Assembly: GCF_042885655.1 (NCBI RefSeq)
Contig: NZ_JBHVRO010000002.1
Coordinates: forward strand, 62,001-126,000
Source of the DNA: Psychrobacillus sp042885655
GTDB taxonomy: Bacteria > Bacillota > Bacilli > Bacillales_A > Planococcaceae
Direction of reading: 5' to 3'
Length of the DNA: 64,000 nucleotides
Shown: in pieces, positions 54,551-62,543 of the stretch
How positions within the stretch are numbered: the first letter of the stretch is position 1
Layout of the letters: each line of letters opens with the position of its first letter
Position numbers and translations under genes: made by a program
Notes under the pieces: generated by a model
What the model was told of the DNA's origin: nothing
Database searches by the model: none
The model's input: the letters and a program-made list of their open reading frames with translations, nothing else

Positions 54551-56452
54551 ATGAAAAAAGCGTTACCTTTTCAATTATCAAAAGACCGTTCTTTCTTCGA
54601 ATCATTAGGTGATTGGATGGGAGATGTTTTGTACGATGAGTTACCAGAGAAAGGTTTTGAATGCCGTGATGAACAAATTTTTATGGCATATCAAATTGAA
54701 AAAGCGTTGAAAGAAAAGAACGTTTTGTTTGCAGAAGCCGGTGTAGGTACTGGAAAAACAATAGCATATTTATTACCAGCAATTTCATACGCACGTTATA
54801 CTGGAAAACCTGCATTGATAGCTTGTGCAGACGAGACATTGATTGAACAATTGGTAAAAGAAGCAGGAGATATATTTAAAATACAAAATTACTTAGATAT
54901 TAAAATTGACGTTCGCTTGGCAAAATCTAGAAATCAGTATTTATGTTTGAAGCGATTAGAAGACGCCCAAAAAGATTTAGACAATGAATATTTCTTAGAG
55001 GAAATAGAGGATCTAATTCCTGATTTTGTCTATGGACATTCTTCGCTTCAGCAAATATATCCATATGGGGAGCGTAGTCAATTTCCTCATGTAAGTGATG
55101 AAGATTGGCAAAAAGTGAATTATCATCCTACTCAACAATGCATGGTTTGTGACATGAGAAATCGATGTGGCCAAACAATTCATAGACAAAATTACCGAGA
55201 GTCGTCAGATTTAATCATTTGTTCTCATGAGTTTTTAATGGAACATATTTGGACGAAAGAATCGAGAATTCGAGAAGGACAACTACCATTACTTCCAGAA
55301 GTTTCGATGACAGTATTAGATGAAGGTCATCTATTGGAATTTGCAGCACAAAAGGCACTCACATATGAAGTTCAAAGCGAGACGCTTGTTCGACTATTGG
55401 AAAGAATTATGGTCGATGGTATTAGAGAAAAAACATTATATTTAATGGAGCAATTACAAGAAACGCATGATGATATTTTTGGTTTAATCAGAAAAAACAG
55501 TAAATCACAAGATAGTGAGCGTATGACTATAAAAAAATCCGATTTACTTATTCAAACATGTAAAAAAGCCATAAAAATCACTGATGACTTACTGGAAGAG
55601 TTTGTTTTCGAATCTGAACTATTTACTATTCCAGAATATGAACTTCGAATGGTTGAGGAATTTTTAGAACAATATTCTTTCTCTTTACGATTATTCACAG
55701 AAAAAGGGGATGGAGTAGAATGGCTTGAAATTATTGATGGACATGAAACTCTAATCATTATGCCGCGTTTAGTTACAGATATATTAGATGAAAAATTATT
55801 CTCTTCTAAAATGCCTATTATTTTTTCTTCTGCCACATTATCTATTCAAAAAGATTTTACGTATATTGCAGACTCTTTAGGAGTTGAAAAATACCAATCA
55901 TTTTCTGTAGCATCGCCTTTTGATTATGATGAAGTGATGAAAATCTATGTTAATAAAATGGAGCAAGAAAAGAAAACGGACCAAGTTCATAAATTGTTAG
56001 AAGAAAAACAACAGACTCTGATTTTATTTAAATCGAAAGCAGCTATGGACCAATTCCGATTTTCAACCGATCCAACAATGGATATAGTGTTTGAAGGAGA
56101 TCGAGAACTTTCCACAATTGTGAAAGAGTTTCAAAATGGAGACTTTGCTACTCTTTGTTCCTATCATTTATGGGAAGGACTAGATTTACCAGAAAAAGCA
56201 TTAACGAGAGTCATTATATTTGATTTACCATTCCCACCTGTTGACCCATTATTTGATGCAAAGCGTAAGTTTTCAAATGACCCATATGAGGAAGTTGATT
56301 TACCCTTCATGTTATTAAGGCTTCAACAAGGGATAGGAAGGCTTATAAGAACTTCAAATGATTTTGGAGAAATTCATATTCTGATAAATGATGAAGAGGC
56401 TAAAACAGAAAATCGTTTTGTGAATATTTTGCCTACATCTATTCAGCGCTAA
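54551..56452 (+). CDS. ypvA: DinG-family ATP-dependent helicase, YpvA-like
   Basis: A 633-residue XPD/DinG-type helicase without the exonuclease domain of dinG. Walker A is AGVGTGKTIAYLLPA at about 63-77, the DEAH-like box is LDEGHLLEFA, and motif VI is LQQGIGRLIRTS. Cysteines in YLCLKRLED, QQCMVCDMRNRCGQT could hold an iron-sulfur cluster. AGGAGG precedes the ATG. It lies before ypwA as in B. subtilis. The exact role in repair is not established. Confidence 0.93.
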   Translation: MKKALPFQLSKDRSFFESLGDWMGDVLYDELPEKGFECRDEQIFMAYQIEKALKEKNVLFAEAGVGTGKTIAYLLPAISYARYTGKPALIACADETLIEQLVKEAGDIFKIQNYLDIKIDVRLAKSRNQYLCLKRLEDAQKDLDNEYFLEEIEDLIPDFVYGHSSLQQIYPYGERSQFPHVSDEDWQKVNYHPTQQCMVCDMRNRCGQTIHRQNYRESSDLIICSHEFLMEHIWTKESRIREGQLPLLPEVSMTVLDEGHLLEFAAQKALTYEVQSETLVRLLERIMVDGIREKTLYLMEQLQETHDDIFGLIRKNSKSQDSERMTIKKSDLLIQTCKKAIKITDDLLEEFVFESELFTIPEYELRMVEEFLEQYSFSLRLFTEKGDGVEWLEIIDGHETLIIMPRLVTDILDEKLFSSKMPIIFSSATLSIQKDFTYIADSLGVEKYQSFSVASPFDYDEVMKIYVNKMEQEKKTDQVHKLLEEKQQTLILFKSKAAMDQFRFSTDPTMDIVFEGDRELSTIVKEFQNGDFATLCSYHLWEGLDLPEKALTRVIIFDLPFPPVDPLFDAKRKFSNDPYEEVDLPFMLLRLQQGIGRLIRTSNDFGEIHILINDEEAKTENRFVNILPTSIQR

Positions 56453-56498
56453 TAAACTTATGGTAAGCTAAAATGGATGGAAAAAGGGGGAAATAATT

Positions 56499-57998
56499 TT
56501 GACAATTGAACAGCAGTTTCTAGACTTTGTAAAAAAGATGGGTGCATACAGGGAAGCACTAGGGGTTTTATACTGGGATATGCGCACTGGTGCACCGAAA
56601 AAAGGCATAGATCAACGTTCTGAAGTTGTAGGTGTTCTTGCAACAGATGTTTTTAATCTATCTACATCAGATGATTTAAAACAATTATTAGATGAGTTAG
56701 AACCTACGATTGATTCTGCAGATACAGTAACTAAACGTGTATTTGAAGAAGTAAAAAAAGAATATGAATTAAGTAAAAAAATCCCAGCTGATGAATATAA
56801 AAAATTTGTAATTCTTCAGTCAAAGTCCGAATCTGTTTGGGAAGAAGCTAAATCTAAAAATGATTGGGATATGTTCAAACCTTATTTAACAGAAATGGTT
56901 GAAACGTTAAAGAAATTCGTTGAATTTTGGGGAGTTAAGGATGGTAATCCGTACAATGTCCTTTTAGATCAATATGAACCTGGAATTACTACGGAAATAT
57001 TGGACTCTGTATTTGGTGACTTAAGAAATCGTATTGTTCCTCTATTGAAGAAAATTTCGGATTCACCAAACCAACCAAAAACAGATTTCTTATTCAAACA
57101 TTTTGATAAAAAGCAACAAGAAGCATTCAGTTTAGATATACTAAAACAATTAGGCTATGATTTCGATGCTGGTAGACTAGATGAAACAGTTCATCCTTTT
57201 GCTACTGGTTTAAATCGTGGAGACGTTCGAATTACAACAAAATATGATGAATCAGATTTCCGTTCTGCCGTATTTGGAACAATTCATGAATGTGGTCATG
57301 CACTTTACGAACAAAATGTAGGTGAAGAGCTAACAGGAACTCCTTTATCTGGCGGAGCTTCTATGGGAATTCATGAATCTCAGTCATTGTTTTATGAAAA
57401 CTTTGTAGGACGAAATCCGAAGTTTTGGGAACAAAACTATGAGAAATTACAAAGTTTTTCTCCTGAGCAATTTGAAAACGTTTCAATGGAAGACTTTTTA
57501 CGCGCAATTAATGAAGTGAAGCCTTCTTTAATTCGAATAGAAGCTGACGAGCTAACTTATGCACTTCATATAATGATTCGTTATGAAATTGAAAAGGGTT
57601 TATTCAATGGAGATTTAAAAGTAGAAGAATTACCAGAGATTTGGAATGCAAAGTATGAGGAATATCTTGGTGTTCGACCAGAGACTAATGCAGAAGGAAT
57701 TCTACAAGATGTTCACTGGGCAGGGGCAAGTTTTGGTTATTTCCCATCTTATGCTTTAGGATATATGTACGCGTCTCAGTTAAAAGCTGCAATGTTAAAA
57801 GATATTCCAAACTTTGATGAGCTATTTGAAAAAGGAGATTTATCTCCAATAAAAAATTGGCTTACACAAAATATTCATCAATATGGAGCAGTGAAAAAAC
57901 CTCTTGAAATATTAAAAGATGCGACAGGGGAAGGTCTAAACGGCAATTACCTTGCTGATTATTTAGAAGAAAAATATACGAAAATATATCAATTATAA
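56499..57998 (+). CDS. ypwA: M32 metallocarboxypeptidase (Taq type), YpwA
   Basis: A 499-residue zinc carboxypeptidase that removes C-terminal residues with broad specificity. The zinc motif HECGH is in GTIHECGHALYEQ near residue 260. The downstream glutamate lies in GIHESQSLFYENFVGR, and RIEADELTYALHIMIRYEIE follows. Length is normal for the family. The start is TTG behind AAAGGGGGA. No signal peptide is seen, so it acts in the cytosol. A strong terminator follows. Confidence 0.95.
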   Translation: MTIEQQFLDFVKKMGAYREALGVLYWDMRTGAPKKGIDQRSEVVGVLATDVFNLSTSDDLKQLLDELEPTIDSADTVTKRVFEEVKKEYELSKKIPADEYKKFVILQSKSESVWEEAKSKNDWDMFKPYLTEMVETLKKFVEFWGVKDGNPYNVLLDQYEPGITTEILDSVFGDLRNRIVPLLKKISDSPNQPKTDFLFKHFDKKQQEAFSLDILKQLGYDFDAGRLDETVHPFATGLNRGDVRITTKYDESDFRSAVFGTIHECGHALYEQNVGEELTGTPLSGGASMGIHESQSLFYENFVGRNPKFWEQNYEKLQSFSPEQFENVSMEDFLRAINEVKPSLIRIEADELTYALHIMIRYEIEKGLFNGDLKVEELPEIWNAKYEEYLGVRPETNAEGILQDVHWAGASFGYFPSYALGYMYASQLKAAMLKDIPNFDELFEKGDLSPIKNWLTQNIHQYGAVKKPLEILKDATGEGLNGNYLADYLEEKYTKIYQL

Positions 57999-58041
57999 AA
58001 TATATAAAGATAACTATGCCTTCAAAGCCTAGTTATCTCAG

Positions 58042-58086
58042 ACTGAAGTCAAACTCGATAAAACTGAGTTTGACTTCAGTTTTTTT
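58042..58086 (+). terminator. Terminator after ypwA
   Basis: A 15-bp perfect stem (58042-58056 with 58066-58080) and a T run. Confidence 0.92.
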
Positions 58087-58104
58087 ACAGCATAATTTTT
58101 TATG

Positions 58105-58340
58105 CCATGTACAGGTTGATCTCCGCCCCAGGCGGACATTTCCAGGGGGCAAGTAAACCTCCTAGGAGTCGCCTCCTTCCACTCCAATTAACATTCCTAA
58201 AAAGGAAAGGATATACTTCGTCCAATTAATGAACTGTAACTTTCTTTTGTTTATCAAAGCAAGCGGAAACGGAGAAAAAATAGGTAGTATCCACGTATAA
58301 AGAAGCGGAGAGGCTTTTTCTGTGTATACATCGGAAGCTA
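58105..58340. repeat. Second dispersed repeat family, copy 2
   Basis: Partner of 45840-46100; see that entry for shared landmarks. It carries GGTTGATCTCCGCC, CCAATTAACATTCCTAAAAA, AATGAACTGTAA, AAGCAAGCGGAAAC and GTAGTATCCACG. No gene is seen. Confidence 0.65.
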
Positions 58341-58479
58341 TTTCCTTTTTAACAGTTGTTTTCTATCTCTTCTCACCAATCTATCCATCTCCAGTAGTGC
58401 ACAAGTTGTTTGAAGTGGAAGCGGAGACTTCTGAGTGAGTAGAATCAGATGATGGCTCGCAGGTCATTTTTATTTCCTA

Positions 58480-58620
58480 TAAAAGGGTTTAGTGCGGCGG
58501 CATGAGACTCCTGCGGGAATAGCGAGACAGACGAGACCCCGCACGAAGCGAAGCGAAGGAGGAGGCTCGTCGCTCGCCCCGCGGAAAGCGAATGCCAAAG
58601 CGCTAAATCCGGGAAGTAGC
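58480..58620 (+). repeat. Composite dispersed repeat, core copy (variant)
   Basis: A G+C-rich palindromic core: GGCATGAGACTCCTGCGGG at the left, GAGACCCCGCACGAAGCG in the centre and GCTCGCCCCGCGGAAAGCG at the right. The centre GACGAGACCCCGC with GGAGGCTCGTC is again self-complementary. It is related to 5392-5490 and 24440-24562. Confidence 0.75.
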
Positions 58621-58669
58621 TATTAATAATTTATATGCAAATTATTAGAATGACACTTTTTCATTGCCC

Positions 58670-58795
58670 TCAACGCAGTGACAAGGAGATTGAAAGCCAT
58701 GCCCGTGAAAAGCGTCCGCTATGGCGGAAATCAACGGCATTTCTAAATTACTCTTCTTAAAAGGAACAGGCGTCTTTTTGCCCAATTTTTCCTAT
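58670..58795 (+). repeat. Composite repeat module B right end
   Basis: Matches the ends of 5590-5833 and 19235-19503: AAGGAGATTGAAAGCCATGCCCG, GAAAAGCGTCCGC, TTCTTAAAAGGAACAGG and GCGTCTTTTTGCCC. The terminator stem is decayed here. 58796-58956 shows nothing I can name. Confidence 0.7.
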
Positions 58796-58956
58796 AAAAT
58801 AAAGATCTTGCTTTGTATTTATAACTACTCCGCCTTAGGATGCTTACCTCTAGCTTCTCCAAACTACACAAGAAATTGCGGCAACTTCTATTGAATTCAC
58901 TTTTATCGACTTCGTTGTTCACGGTGGATATTATAAAATTAGATTCCCTAAAAATG

Positions 58957-59000
58957 AAAAAGTAGAGGAGGAATATAAACTATTCCACACTCTACTTTTT
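58957..59000 (-). terminator. Terminator of the cytochrome oxidase operon
   Basis: AAAAAGTAGAG pairs with CTCTACTTTTT across an inner GGAATA/TATTCC pairing. On the minus strand it follows the subunit I stop and ends in a T run. The same palindrome recurs at 24677-24719. Confidence 0.75.
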
Positions 59001-59036
59001 CAATTCCTTCGTTAGTAACAAGAGGTGATTTTCATT

Positions 59037-60704
59037 TTACCAGAACTTATATCCAATAGAACCCGGAGGTGCATTTTGAATTATATCGATAACAGGAACT
59101 GTATAGGCAAACAATATTAATACAATACAAACAGTCAGCCAAATTTTCCAGTTTTCAAGTGCCATCGGAGTTTTTTCTGCATGCTCTGAAACTTCACCCA
59201 CTGGGAATTCTGTTTCTCCTTTAGGAGCAAACCATAATAAGTTTGCAACAATATACAGTACTAATACTATACCGATGAAAAGAATTGTTCCTCCAACAGC
59301 TTGCGCAATTTGGTAAGGAATCCATTCAGCTGCTTGAGCAGAATCACCGTAAGTAGAAAAAGTAGAACGACGCGGGGCTCCAAGTAATCCAACGATATGC
59401 ATGGAACCTGACATGATTGACATCCCAACTGTCCATACAATAGCTTGAATTATTGCCAGTCGATTCATTTGTTTCGTAAAGACTCTTCCTGTAAGGTGAG
59501 GGATTAGCCAATAGGATGCTCCAAAAAAAGTTAAAACAACTGTAGTTGCCACAGTCAAATGAAAATGACCTGTTACCCAAATCGTATTATGGATTAGTTG
59601 GTTCATTTGATGAGAAGCATTTATAATACCACCCGCACCGGCAGGGATAAATGCAACCATTCCGATAAAAGGAACTACAAACCGTGCATCTCCCCATGGT
59701 AATTGTTTTACCCATCCAAATAATCCTTTACCACCTAATGCACGTCCACGAGTTTCAAAAGTTGCAAACATCGAGAAAGCAGTTAAAAGGGAAGGAATAA
59801 CTACCATTAAAGTTAAGACCACCTGCAAAAATTTCCAAAAAGAACTGATTCCAGGTTCAACTAATTGATGATGAAATCCTACTGGAATTGAAAATAAAAG
59901 GAACAAAATAAATGATAATCTAGCAAGAGAATCGGAGAAAATTTTTCCACCAATTATTTTTGGAATAACTACATACCAAATCATATATGCTGGTAATAGC
60001 CAAAAATAAACAAGAGGATGTCCAAAATACCAAAATAATGTACGTGACAGTAATACATCTACTTTATCAACCCATCCTAAAGACCAAGGAATTAGCTGGA
60101 ACAAAACCTCAGCAGCCACACCTAAAGAACATATAATCCACATTGTTAAGTTCACAACAACCATAAAAGTAAGAAGGGGACTTGATTGTCCTGGATTAGC
60201 CTTACGCCATTCCACATATTTTAAAATTTGACTGGATCCACCTATCCACGAACCAACAATAACAAGTGCTAATCCAACATAAAATATCCAGTGTGCTTGT
60301 AATGGTGCATAAAACGTATATAATACAGTTGCTTTATTAAGCAACACCATTGTTGAAGCTGATGCAGTTCCAATCGTCATAGTCCAAAAACCAATCCAGC
60401 CTAATAAACGTTGCTTGTCTGTTAATGTTCCGGAAGTTCTGCTTACTGCAGCTATTTGAAAACCAAAAATAAAATATGTTGTTAAAATGAGACCAAGTAA
60501 AACACCATGTACAGTTAAAATTTGATAATAATTAATTCCCCAAGGAAGCGTTAATTGACCGGAACGGACTAATGTTTGTAAAAGACCACAGAGACCTCCA
60601 ATTGCTAATGCAATAAATGCAACATATATATGTGCAAGTGCTAATTTCCCATCTCTCTTATCAACTTTTACAAGCTCTTTTGCTCTTTCTGAAATTGTTG
60701 TCAT
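59037..60704 (-). CDS. cbaA: ba3-type cytochrome c oxidase subunit I
   Basis: The 555-residue catalytic subunit has 12-13 membrane helices and holds the low-spin heme and the heme-copper centre. Visible segments are TVHGVLLGLILTTYFIFG with a heme ligand histidine, FGHPLVYFWLLPAYMIWYV (copper ligand and His-Tyr pair; HPLVY rather than HPEVY marks the ba3/B-family form), and TGHFHLTVATTVVLTFFG. It starts one base after the subunit II stop. The gene symbol varies between genomes. Confidence 0.92.
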   Translation of the reverse strand: MTTISERAKELVKVDKRDGKLALAHIYVAFIALAIGGLCGLLQTLVRSGQLTLPWGINYYQILTVHGVLLGLILTTYFIFGFQIAAVSRTSGTLTDKQRLLGWIGFWTMTIGTASASTMVLLNKATVLYTFYAPLQAHWIFYVGLALVIVGSWIGGSSQILKYVEWRKANPGQSSPLLTFMVVVNLTMWIICSLGVAAEVLFQLIPWSLGWVDKVDVLLSRTLFWYFGHPLVYFWLLPAYMIWYVVIPKIIGGKIFSDSLARLSFILFLLFSIPVGFHHQLVEPGISSFWKFLQVVLTLMVVIPSLLTAFSMFATFETRGRALGGKGLFGWVKQLPWGDARFVVPFIGMVAFIPAGAGGIINASHQMNQLIHNTIWVTGHFHLTVATTVVLTFFGASYWLIPHLTGRVFTKQMNRLAIIQAIVWTVGMSIMSGSMHIVGLLGAPRRSTFSTYGDSAQAAEWIPYQIAQAVGGTILFIGIVLVLYIVANLLWFAPKGETEFPVGEVSEHAEKTPMALENWKIWLTVCIVLILFAYTVPVIDIIQNAPPGSIGYKFW

Positions 60705-60705
60705 T

Positions 60706-61185
60706 TTACTCTACCACCTTTAACATGGAAGTCATGGAAGCATGCCCAAGTCCACAATATTCGTTACATAATACTAAGTATTCACCAGCTTTATCGACTG
60801 TTGTTACATATTCAGATACATAACCTGGCTCAAGAATCATGTTAATATTTGTACCGGCTACCTCAAAGCCATGCACTACATCTTTTGTAGTTGCAATAAA
60901 CTTAACTTTTGAGCCTAAAGGAATATCGATCTCAGGAGGATTATAGTAAAATGCCGAAGCAACAAAAACAACTTCATAATCCCAGTCTTTACCTTCTACT
61001 TTATGGACACCAGGCTTATTGAATGGCGCAATTTCGTCCACTCTTTCAGGATCAACATACACTTTTGCACTTGGCGGGTGAGAGCCATAATGAAATGCAC
61101 TAAAACCAACCACAACTAAAAATAATACAAGTGAGCTAACACCAAATATTAACCACCATTTTTCATACTTATGAATATGCATCAT
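60706..61185 (-). CDS. cbaB: ba3-type cytochrome c oxidase subunit II (CuA)
   Basis: A 159-residue protein with one N-terminal membrane helix (about 13-32) and an outer cupredoxin domain. The CuA site is complete: CNEYCGLGHASM gives C-x3-C-x3-H-x2-M, and the earlier histidine is in VVHGFEVAG. The short length is typical of ba3 oxidases. AGGTTTAAA-like sequence precedes the ATG, so its ribosome binding site is modest. Subunit I follows directly. Confidence 0.92.
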   Translation of the reverse strand: MMHIHKYEKWWLIFGVSSLVLFLVVVGFSAFHYGSHPPSAKVYVDPERVDEIAPFNKPGVHKVEGKDWDYEVVFVASAFYYNPPEIDIPLGSKVKFIATTKDVVHGFEVAGTNINMILEPGYVSEYVTTVDKAGEYLVLCNEYCGLGHASMTSMLKVVE

Positions 61186-61336
61186 TTTAAACCTCCGATT
61201 TAATTAAATACAACTTAATTTCTTTCAGATAGAAATCTTTTTAAATTCTGTTTTCAGAAGCGGATAGAATAAATAGAATAACCTATAAAGTGTTATCAAT
61301 TTTAAACTCGTACCTAATAGAAGTATTTTATTGGAG

Positions 61337-61459
61337 TTAAAATCGATCAATAAACAAGTAAAAAGCCAAGAACCAAGTAACTAAAATGAATGCACCTAAA
61401 AATCCTACAGAATACAATGTACCTTTCAAATCCGGGTTTTTTTCGTGTTTTTTCGACAT
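61337..61459 (-). CDS. Cytochrome c oxidase subunit 2A-like small protein (40 aa)
   Basis: A 40-residue ORF: charged start MSKKHEKNPDLKGT, one membrane helix (LYSVGFLGAFILVTWFLAFYLF) and the end IDRF. AGGAGGTG (61467-61474 on the minus strand) lies 7 bases before the ATG. Size, layout and place upstream of subunit II match the single-helix subunit IIa of ba3 oxidases. It is 150 bases from subunit II, a gap with no gene. Confidence 0.85.
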   Translation of the reverse strand: MSKKHEKNPDLKGTLYSVGFLGAFILVTWFLAFYLFIDRF

Positions 61460-61593
61460 TTACTAACACCTCCTGGGAAAGAGTTCCTGTGTAATTAATA
61501 ATAAATAGAAATAGAGTGAGATGATGTGATAAATGTCACAATTGAAGGGGATAATGTGAATTAAATGTGAAGAAAAGAGAAGCGTAAACAAAT

Positions 61594-61621
61594 AAAAAAA
61601 GACTTTCTCTAAGTGAAAGTC
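61594..61621 (-). terminator. Terminator after cheX
   Basis: On the minus strand GACTTTC pairs with GAAAGTC and a run of seven T follows. Confidence 0.88.
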
Positions 61622-61632
61622 CCTGTAAGTAA

Positions 61633-62085
61633 TTATTCGTCAATTGTTAAGATTATCATTAAATCACCAATGCCAGATATTTCGACAGGTAGCTTAAAAG
61701 CATGCTGGAAGCCAAATAATTTAGTGGTTCCAACAATTACTGTAGGAGGGGTAATGTCGATTTCAACATCATTTCCCGCAACAGAAGTACATAAATTACC
61801 TGCAATCATATTTCCTAACTCACCTGTAAACGATTCTAGCATTTCACCTTCTAGTGGCATGCCAAACATAGTAGCACCAATAGATGAGAAGCAATTGGCA
61901 GTAGAATCTATAATTATTCGTCCTTTAACATCCCCAATTATCCCTATAAGAACAGCCATTTCTTTTTGCTCAAATGGTTGCACCATTAAAGAAGGGGATT
62001 TTATTTCCATCGTAAGAGGGATTACAGATTTTAATGATTGTATTGTTCCATTTAGTATAGTTTGTATGTGTTTTGACTCACTCAT
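61633..62085 (-). CDS. cheX: Chemotaxis phosphatase CheX
   Basis: CheX removes phosphate from CheY-P. The 150-residue protein keeps the E-x2-N catalytic motif in FTGELGNMIAGNL, at about residues 88-91. The second half IDITPPTVIVGTTKLFG belongs to the CheC/CheX fold. A good GGAGGGAAAG site precedes the ATG on the minus strand. It is a lone gene with its own terminator, not linked to a che operon. Confidence 0.9.
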   Translation of the reverse strand: MSESKHIQTILNGTIQSLKSVIPLTMEIKSPSLMVQPFEQKEMAVLIGIIGDVKGRIIIDSTANCFSSIGATMFGMPLEGEMLESFTGELGNMIAGNLCTSVAGNDVEIDITPPTVIVGTTKLFGFQHAFKLPVEISGIGDLMIILTIDE

Positions 62086-62226
62086 TCTTTCCCTCCATCT
62101 AGTAAAGATGGCTTAATTTTATCATAAAAGTGATCCTAAATGAATACTTTATGTAGAAAATGTCGAAATACTGTGCTATTATTTAAATGAGAATGAATTT
62201 CAAGTTCAATTGAAGGGACGATTCGT

Positions 62227-62316
62227 ATGATTCTTTTATTAATTGCATCAACAATCTTATTATATAGTGGGGTTACAGCTTATGTTTTACGCTCAACAAC
62301 TCCGCATGCAAAATAA
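62227..62316 (+). CDS. Tiny membrane protein (29 aa), hypothetical
   Basis: A 29-residue ORF: a hydrophobic helix (MILLLIASTILLYSGVTAYVL) and a short polar end RSTTPHAK. GAAGGGA (62212-62218) lies 8 bases before the ATG, and a clear terminator follows 15 bases after the stop. So it has its own small transcription unit between cheX and the dynamin-like gene. I do not know the family. The terminator and ribosome binding site are the main support. Confidence 0.6.
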   Translation: MILLLIASTILLYSGVTAYVLRSTTPHAK

Positions 62317-62330
62317 CAGTATTAAACATT

Positions 62331-62383
62331 GATGACTTCATTTGTTCTTCTTTAGGAAAGGCAAATTGAGTCATCTTTTTTTA
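62331..62383 (+). terminator. Terminator after the 29-aa ORF
   Basis: GATGACT (62331-62337) with CATTTG pairs with CAAATT and AGTCATC (62369-62375). A T run follows. Confidence 0.8.
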
Positions 62384-62457
62384 TGCTTATTACAACTTGA
62401 TAAGTTCAAAAGAATACTTTTGTGTTAAAAAATGTGCTCTTGCGCAAGCTCGTCGCA

Positions 62458-62495
62458 AAAAATATAAGGAACGCTTTTGCGTTCCTTATATTTTT
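62458..62495. terminator. Perfect hairpin before the dynamin-like gene
   Basis: AAAAATATAAGGAACGC (ending 62474) pairs fully with its complement starting at 62479, loop TTTT. A- and T-rich ends make it usable on both strands. It stands 50 bases before the next gene. Confidence 0.6.
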
Positions 62496-62543
62496 GCTAT
62501 GATAGGCATATATTGTCGAATTATAAAGGAGATCTACTTTTAA

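Noticed and set aside
61613..62116. Plus-strand 167-codon frame over cheX
   Set aside because: It lies wholly antisense to cheX, which has a recognised catalytic motif, ribosome binding site and terminator.
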